Positions 12,938 through 16,762 of a stretch of DNA of 16,762 nucleotides are shown in pieces. The stretch's first letter is position 1; every line of letters starts with the position of its first letter. The stretch lies in contig JALVWX010000033.1 of the NCBI GenBank assembly GCA_027023165.1, positions 1-16,762 of the forward strand, given 5' to 3'. The DNA comes from Thermococcus sp. GTDB lineage: Archaea; Methanobacteriota_B; Thermococci; Thermococcales; Thermococcaceae. The translations under genes were made by a program, and so were the position numbers. Below the pieces are notes generated by a model. The model did not search any database and was not told the origin of the DNA. It saw only the letters and a program-made list of their open reading frames with translations.

Positions 12938-13654
12938 GTGTACGTTGGAGAGTTGCTCAAGAGCCTCGACAGGGTTTCAAGCGGTGTTCCTGGACTGGAC
13001 AACCTCATCGGCGGCGGCTTCATCCCAGGCAGGGTCTACCTCATCGTTGGCCCCCCTGGGAGCGGAAAGACGACCATAGGGGTCCAGTTTCTCGTTGAGG
13101 GCGCGAAAAACGACGAGAAGGGTCTCTTCATATCGCTCTATGAGAACCCCAAGATTATCACGCAGAACATGCTCCGCTACAACCTTGGACTCCTCGGCTA
13201 CATCCAGTCGAAGAGAATCGTTTTTCACGACTTCGGCGAGGCGCTCTTCAGCGCAGGCAGAAAGTTTACCTGGGATGAGGTCCTCGAGGCCATACTCGAA
13301 CTTATACGGCGCGAGGCTGGCGTTAAGAGGGTTTTCATCGATTCATTTAATTCCCTTGAATCGTCGGTCGTTGACCCCGAGAACAAGAGGATGGCGATGG
13401 GGAGGTTCATGCGCAAGCTCCACGACATGGAGGTAACCGTGCTCTTCGCCTCCGAGATGCTCAGCTCTGAGAACTACACCGATGAGTACTATCTGTCGGA
13501 CGGCGTTATCGTCCTCCACCACTTCATGCGCAACTTCCAGATGGTCCGTGCCCTTCAGGTTCTCAAGATGCACGGCGTCCCCCACGACAGCAACCTCAAG
13601 AGGATACGTTTCACCGACGAAGGCATAAGGGTCTACCAGGAGGCGCCGTTCTGA
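12938..13654 (+). CDS. RecA-superfamily ATPase, single-domain KaiC/RadB-like
   Basis: The 238-residue protein has one RecA-type ATPase domain. The entry segment is VSSGVPGLDNLIGGGFIPG. Walker A, GPPGSGKTT, is at 38-46 and Walker B, RVFIDS, at 131-136, with a conserved EN at 69-70 in the strand after Walker A. Archaea hold many such single-domain KaiC-like proteins. Some work in signalling, archaellum assembly (FlaH/ArlH) or recombination. Nothing here picks one of these. No archaellum or recombination genes are adjacent. The start is GTG with GGGGTGAGA just upstream. The gene at 13664 follows within nine bases, so the two products probably work together. Confidence 0.85.
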   Translation: MYVGELLKSLDRVSSGVPGLDNLIGGGFIPGRVYLIVGPPGSGKTTIGVQFLVEGAKNDEKGLFISLYENPKIITQNMLRYNLGLLGYIQSKRIVFHDFGEALFSAGRKFTWDEVLEAILELIRREAGVKRVFIDSFNSLESSVVDPENKRMAMGRFMRKLHDMEVTVLFASEMLSSENYTDEYYLSDGVIVLHHFMRNFQMVRALQVLKMHGVPHDSNLKRIRFTDEGIRVYQEAPF

Positions 13655-13663
13655 GGTGGGATG

Positions 13664-14092
13664 ATGGACCGGGAAGAGGCGAAAAAGCTGATCAAGGAGG
13701 CCTACGAGTTCGGCTACTTTGTGGGATACAAAGGGCACAGTGCCTGGGCCGAATGGGTTAGGAAGACGAAGGAGAGGCTGTACACCGAGGCTGAGAGGCT
13801 TGGAGTTTACGATGTTGTCAAGGAGGCATACAACAGGGGGCGCGAGGAAGGCGCTAAGAAGCGCGAGGAGGAGATACACCTCAGCCTCGTTGAGCGGGGA
13901 ACTGTCAGGGAGGAGAAGCCGAAACCCAAGATAAGAGCAGTGAGGAGGGTTGAACAGCCCCTGGAGGAGGAGCGGCTTGAGGAGGAGTTCATTCGCTTTA
14001 CAGAGAGCACAAAAATTCTCCTCCCTCCTGAGTTGCTGAACTCCCTGAAGAACCTTGAAGTTCCGAGGATGTTCCGCCTCGGAAGCAAGTAG
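13664..14092 (+). CDS. Uncharacterised charged helical protein paired with the RecA-like ATPase
   Basis: I do not recognise this 142-residue protein. Its first 65 residues look like a small helical domain with aromatic-rich AYEFGYFVGYKGHSAWAEWV. A very charged, probably coiled stretch follows (about 55-118, with repeated KKREEE, EEKPKPK and EEERLEEEF). A short hydrophobic end, ILLPPELLNSLKNLEVPRMFRL, could be a docking segment. The ribosome binding site GAGGTGGG overlaps the stop of the ATPase gene, and ATG 13664 has better spacing than ATG 13661. Tight coupling suggests it is a partner or adaptor of that ATPase. There is no signal peptide or membrane helix. Confidence 0.65.
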   Translation: MDREEAKKLIKEAYEFGYFVGYKGHSAWAEWVRKTKERLYTEAERLGVYDVVKEAYNRGREEGAKKREEEIHLSLVERGTVREEKPKPKIRAVRRVEQPLEEERLEEEFIRFTESTKILLPPELLNSLKNLEVPRMFRLGSK

Positions 14093-14100
14093 TCCAATGG

Positions 14101-14109
14101 CCTTAAATA
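14101..14109 (+). promoter_or_regulatory. TATA box of the metallopeptidase-like gene
   Basis: CCTTAAATA lies about 35 bases before ATG 14140, followed by a start region near 14130. A weak ribosome binding site TAGGGG (14128-14133) lies six bases before the ATG. Confidence 0.4.
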
Positions 14110-14139
14110 ATCTCCTCAATAATCCTGTAGGGGTTTATC

Positions 14140-15828
14140 ATGAGGCGCTTTCTCAACGATGCAAAGGTTTTCGATTCCAACCGGGTTCTGCGCTACATTG
14201 CCGAGATAGGCCAGTTCCACAGGATACAGGGTTCGAAGGACCTCGTTGAGGCCGCTCGCTTCATCGATGGAGAGCTTGAGAGATACGGCCTGAACCCGAA
14301 GCTCTACAAGGGAACCTACGACGGAGAAACCGAATACCTGACCTTCAAATCCCCCGTTGCCTGGAATCTAACCTATGGTTCCGTGGAGGTATTGGATGAG
14401 CGGCTTACCACCTCCCTCAGCCCCCTCGTTGTGATGGCGCACTCCCCCAGCGGTGAGTCTGAGGGAGAGGTTCTCCACGTGGCCAGGGGTTCGGACTGGG
14501 AGAACGCCGGGGGAAAAATCGTCCTCGTTGGGGAGGACTGGAGGAACGCCTACAGGAAGGCCAACGAAAGCGGTGCGGTTGGGTTTATGGCCTACCGCCG
14601 CGGCACCGGAGAGCACATCCCCTATATCGGCCTTTTTCTGACGAAGGATGACGGGTGGGCACGCATTCCGGCCGTGGCAATCCCTGAGAGGCTGGCCGGG
14701 AGGATCATCGGGAAGTTCTCATCAGGGGGGAAGGTAAAGGCCAGGATTGAGGTGGGGGCTGAGCTTCATAAACGTCAGGCCCTTCCCATCCTGTACGCCG
14801 AGATCGGAGAACCCCCTTTCATCCTCTTTACCGCCCATCTCTGCCATCCCAAACCCGGGGCCAACGACAACGCCTCGGGAAGCGCAATGCTCCTGGAGCT
14901 TGCACGGATTCTCGGGGCGCTCCACAGTGATTCCAACCGCTTTGGCTTCGCCTTTCTGTGGGTTCCTGAATACTACGGAACCGCGGCCTTCATAGAGAGG
15001 CATGCCGACCTTAGCAAATACTACACTGTGATAAATCTCGATATGGTCGCGGGCAGTCCTGACAGGAGCGGCTCCACCATAATGCTTGTTAGAACGCCGC
15101 TCTCAAGGTTCTCGGTCGTTTCTGGACTTCTGGAATACTACCTGAATCTGGCGAACGGGCGAGGGAGCGACCTCGCGGGAAACCCGATGCCGTTGGTTCC
15201 CTTCAGGGCATACCCCTACGAGATGGGGAGCGACCACGACCTCTTCAACTTCTTCGGTGTTCCTGCGGTTATGCCCATAACCTGGCCGGACAGGTTCTAC
15301 CACTCGAGCGGTGACACCGTTGACAAAGTTAGTGGGGAGGTCGTCTCGATCATAGGCAGGGCCGTTTTAGCGGCTTCACTCGCGCTCTCCCGCGCCGGTT
15401 CCGGGGGGCTGGAGCGCTTTGCGAGAGGCTACTCCATGAAGTACCTCGGTGAGCTTGCGATGGAATTGGAAACCGGAGTAGCAGAGCGGCTCGTTATGCG
15501 TGGAGTGGCCAGGGATTCCCGCTTCCTTGGCTTCAAGCTGGAATACGAGTTTGAAGAACGACCGTGGCTGGAGTGGCGCGAAAAAGGGGTTCTCTCGGCG
15601 GAGTTCATCGGGCGGAAGAGAGAGGACCTCACGGGCGAATACGAGCGCCTCACGCGCGAAGGAAAGGTCCGCACCCAGCTCCACGAACTTCTGATGCTCG
15701 GTGGGATGCTGCCGAAAGAGGAAGCGTTCAAAGCCTTGGGGAAGGAGTACGGAGAGGTCGATAGAGAAAAGTTGGGGAAGCTCGTGGAAGTACTTGAGAA
15801 GGTTGGGGTAATATCAGTTCTTGGTTGA
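14140..15828 (+). CDS. M28/DUF4910-like metallopeptidase homologue with inserted PA domain
   Basis: The 562-residue protein has no signal peptide, so it should act in the cytoplasm. Residues 1-90 form the start of the M28 fold. About 95-205 resemble a protease-associated (PA) domain, with GKIVLVGEDW, AVGFMAYRRG and IPAVAIPERLAG. The zinc-peptidase core follows. HLCHPKPGANDNASGSA (233-249) supplies H233 or H236 and D243, PEYYG supplies E277, LDMVAGS supplies D301, and GSDHD with YHSSGDT supplies H366 and H388. This core resembles the DUF4910/COG4310 branch of M28. The usual acidic pair of M28 appears here as a single glutamate followed by tyrosine, so the metal site may differ. The last 130 residues are helical and charged and could bind a partner or substrate. 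Aminopeptidase activity is likely but unproven. Its 3' end overlaps the convergent regulator gene by 15 bases. Confidence 0.75.
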   Translation: MRRFLNDAKVFDSNRVLRYIAEIGQFHRIQGSKDLVEAARFIDGELERYGLNPKLYKGTYDGETEYLTFKSPVAWNLTYGSVEVLDERLTTSLSPLVVMAHSPSGESEGEVLHVARGSDWENAGGKIVLVGEDWRNAYRKANESGAVGFMAYRRGTGEHIPYIGLFLTKDDGWARIPAVAIPERLAGRIIGKFSSGGKVKARIEVGAELHKRQALPILYAEIGEPPFILFTAHLCHPKPGANDNASGSAMLLELARILGALHSDSNRFGFAFLWVPEYYGTAAFIERHADLSKYYTVINLDMVAGSPDRSGSTIMLVRTPLSRFSVVSGLLEYYLNLANGRGSDLAGNPMPLVPFRAYPYEMGSDHDLFNFFGVPAVMPITWPDRFYHSSGDTVDKVSGEVVSIIGRAVLAASLALSRAGSGGLERFARGYSMKYLGELAMELETGVAERLVMRGVARDSRFLGFKLEYEFEERPWLEWREKGVLSAEFIGRKREDLTGEYERLTREGKVRTQLHELLMLGGMLPKEEAFKALGKEYGEVDREKLGKLVEVLEKVGVISVLG

Positions 15829-16152
15829 CTCTGCCCCAAGCTCCCTCTCCAGCTCGGTTATCCTCTTTATCAGGCTCTGCTTTATGTTTTCGAGCAGCTC
15901 CCCGGGTGAAACAGCGGTGTAGGTGTAGCCGAGCCAGCCCTGCTGAATTAACTCCCTCTTCAGCATTCCCCTTCTGTAGAGGCTGAGCACGTGCTCCCTG
16001 ACGGAGCGCTCGCTTATGCCGAGCTCTCTGACGATCTCGGTAACTCTCATCGGCCTCTTTTTTTCGAGTAAAAGGCTGTATATCCTGAGCTCCGTTTTCT
16101 TGACGCCCAGGGAACGGAGTAGCATCTCAAACCTCTCGTAGACGTCGGCCAT
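15814..16152 (-). CDS. Winged-helix transcriptional regulator, TrmB/ArsR-like
   Basis: The 112-residue protein has a winged helix-turn-helix, seen in LGVKKTELRIYSLLLEKKRPMRVTEIVRELGISERSVREHVLSLYRRGMLKR. The wing is in WLGYTYTAVSPGELL. A C-terminal helix, NIKQSLIKRITELERELG, probably dimerises. The layout matches the N-terminal DNA-binding part of TrmB-type regulators but lacks their sugar-binding domain. AGGTGAGACT precedes its ATG. The gene follows the trkH-like gene on the same strand after a 68-base gap. That gap carries an inverted repeat over the likely promoter, so self-repression is probable. Control of potassium uptake is a guess from position. It converges on and overlaps the peptidase-like gene. 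Confidence 0.85.
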   Translation of the reverse strand: MADVYERFEMLLRSLGVKKTELRIYSLLLEKKRPMRVTEIVRELGISERSVREHVLSLYRRGMLKRELIQQGWLGYTYTAVSPGELLENIKQSLIKRITELERELGAESTKN

Positions 16153-16177
16153 AGTCTCACCTGGAGTTCTCTTTCCA

Positions 16178-16203
16178 ACCTATGAAGAATAAGTTTCATA
16201 GGT
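16178..16203. promoter_or_regulatory. Inverted repeat in the promoter of the winged-helix regulator, candidate operator
   Basis: Perfect nine-base arms ACCTATGAA (16178-16186) and TTCATAGGT (16195-16203) flank an eight-base A/T-rich centre. The centre contains an ACTTATTC-like TATA on the minus strand, about 25 bases before the expected start of the regulator transcript. Arm spacing is near two helical turns, which suits a winged-helix dimer. A protein bound here would cover the TATA box. Confidence 0.6.
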
Positions 16204-16220
16204 GTTAATAAGCTTTTTCC

Positions 16221-16762
16221 CTACCACTTCCAGTAGCTTTTCGTGAAGAGCACGAGGGCTGTCACTATCTCCAGTCTGCCGAGCCACATCAGGAAGAACA
16301 TGAGAATCCTTGTGGAAGGAGGGAACACCAGATAGTTTGCCATAGGTCCCACGGCCCCGATGCCAGGCCCTATGTTTCCGAGGGTTGCCGCAACGGCACT
16401 CATTGAATCCGCGAGGGTGAGGTTCGCTCCGTTGGTTGTCCCGTTGATTACCACAACTAGAGACGAGACAAAAAAGATGACAAAATAGAGGGCTATGAAT
16501 GCCAGAGCTCCCCTCACAGAACGTTCCTCGACGGGCTTTCCTCCCAGCTCTATCGACTTCACGGCCGATGGGTGAAACGCCTGCAGAAGCTCCCTCTTTA
16601 TCGCCTTAATCCCGATTATCCACCTAACAACCTTAATGGAACCCGCGGTGGACCCGCTCGACCCACCTATGAACATGGCGAAAAACAGCACAGCCTGAGC
16701 GGGGAGCGTCCAGTTGGCGAAGTTCATTGTCGCATAACCCGTGGTCGTTACTATCGAAGTTA
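16221..16762 (-). CDS. trkH: TrkH-family potassium uptake protein, C-terminal part (partial)
   Basis: The frame is open from the window edge, so only about the last 180 residues are seen. The first visible residues, SIVTTTGYAT, form the P-loop and selectivity filter of a Trk/Ktr/HKT potassium transporter. FIGGSSGSTAGSIK follows, a family hallmark. Membrane helices come next at FIALYFVIFFVSSLVVVI and VAATLGNIGPGIG (with a second filter-like GNIGPG) and at ILMFFLMWLGRLEIVTALVLF. The protein moves potassium, usually coupled to a gradient and gated by a TrkA-type NAD/nucleotide-binding subunit. The trkA gene could lie just outside the window. The stop codon is 68 bases upstream of the regulator start. 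Confidence 0.93.
   Translation of the reverse strand, partial: TSIVTTTGYATMNFANWTLPAQAVLFFAMFIGGSSGSTAGSIKVVRWIIGIKAIKRELLQAFHPSAVKSIELGGKPVEERSVRGALAFIALYFVIFFVSSLVVVINGTTNGANLTLADSMSAVAATLGNIGPGIGAVGPMANYLVFPPSTRILMFFLMWLGRLEIVTALVLFTKSYWKW

Noticed and set aside
13343..14119. Minus-strand open frame of 258 codons opposite the ATPase and its partner
   Set aside because: Both plus-strand genes have good ribosome binding sites, and the ATPase has clear motifs. The antisense frame shows none.

Overview
The window comes from a hyperthermophilic euryarchaeon of the order Thermococcales, most likely a GC-rich Thermococcus. The evidence is the Cbf5 sequence, the cluster rps13-rps4-rps11-rpoD-rpl18e-rpl13-rps9-rpoN-rpoK-(enolase-like)-rps2-rpl40e with tRNA genes between its members, AAAG-TTTATA type promoters, GGTGAT type ribosome binding sites and tRNAs with an encoded CCA.

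Layout. Positions 1-1101 hold the end of an unidentified gene and cbf5, the H/ACA pseudouridine synthase. A stretch with three GC-rich hairpins (1110-1213) follows, then an AT-rich promoter region. Positions 1425-2572 form a small island whose codon use differs from its surroundings. It encodes a secreted, sequon-rich preprotein ending in a 14-cysteine peptide, laid out like the archaeal antimicrobial precursor of halocin C8, followed by a two-helix membrane miniprotein. This island is the best candidate for an undescribed system. Next come an RsmC-like methyltransferase and a tRNA-Ser gene that overlaps its end.

Positions 3326-9479 are the conserved information-processing supercluster: six small-subunit or large-subunit r-protein genes before rpoN, three RNA polymerase subunits (Rpo3, Rpo10, Rpo6), S2, L40e and a degenerate, probably non-enzymatic enolase homologue. 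Four of the five tRNA genes in the window (Ser-UGA, Leu-CAG, Pro-GGG, Leu-UAA) sit before or inside this cluster.

Positions 9586-12888 hold a PadR-type regulator divergent from a FUN14-like membrane protein, a MOP-superfamily flippase, tRNA-Pro(CGG) on the minus strand, and a dolichol-phosphate mannose synthase with GtrA-like membrane helices. The flippase and the mannose synthase fit the lipid-linked sugar pathway that feeds surface glycans and N-glycosylation.

Positions 12938-16762 hold a RecA/KaiC-like ATPase coupled to a charged helical protein, a PA-domain M28/DUF4910-like metallopeptidase homologue, and, on the minus strand, a winged-helix regulator downstream of a truncated TrkH potassium transporter. 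A near-perfect inverted repeat lies just upstream of the regulator. No insertion sequence or CRISPR array was seen.
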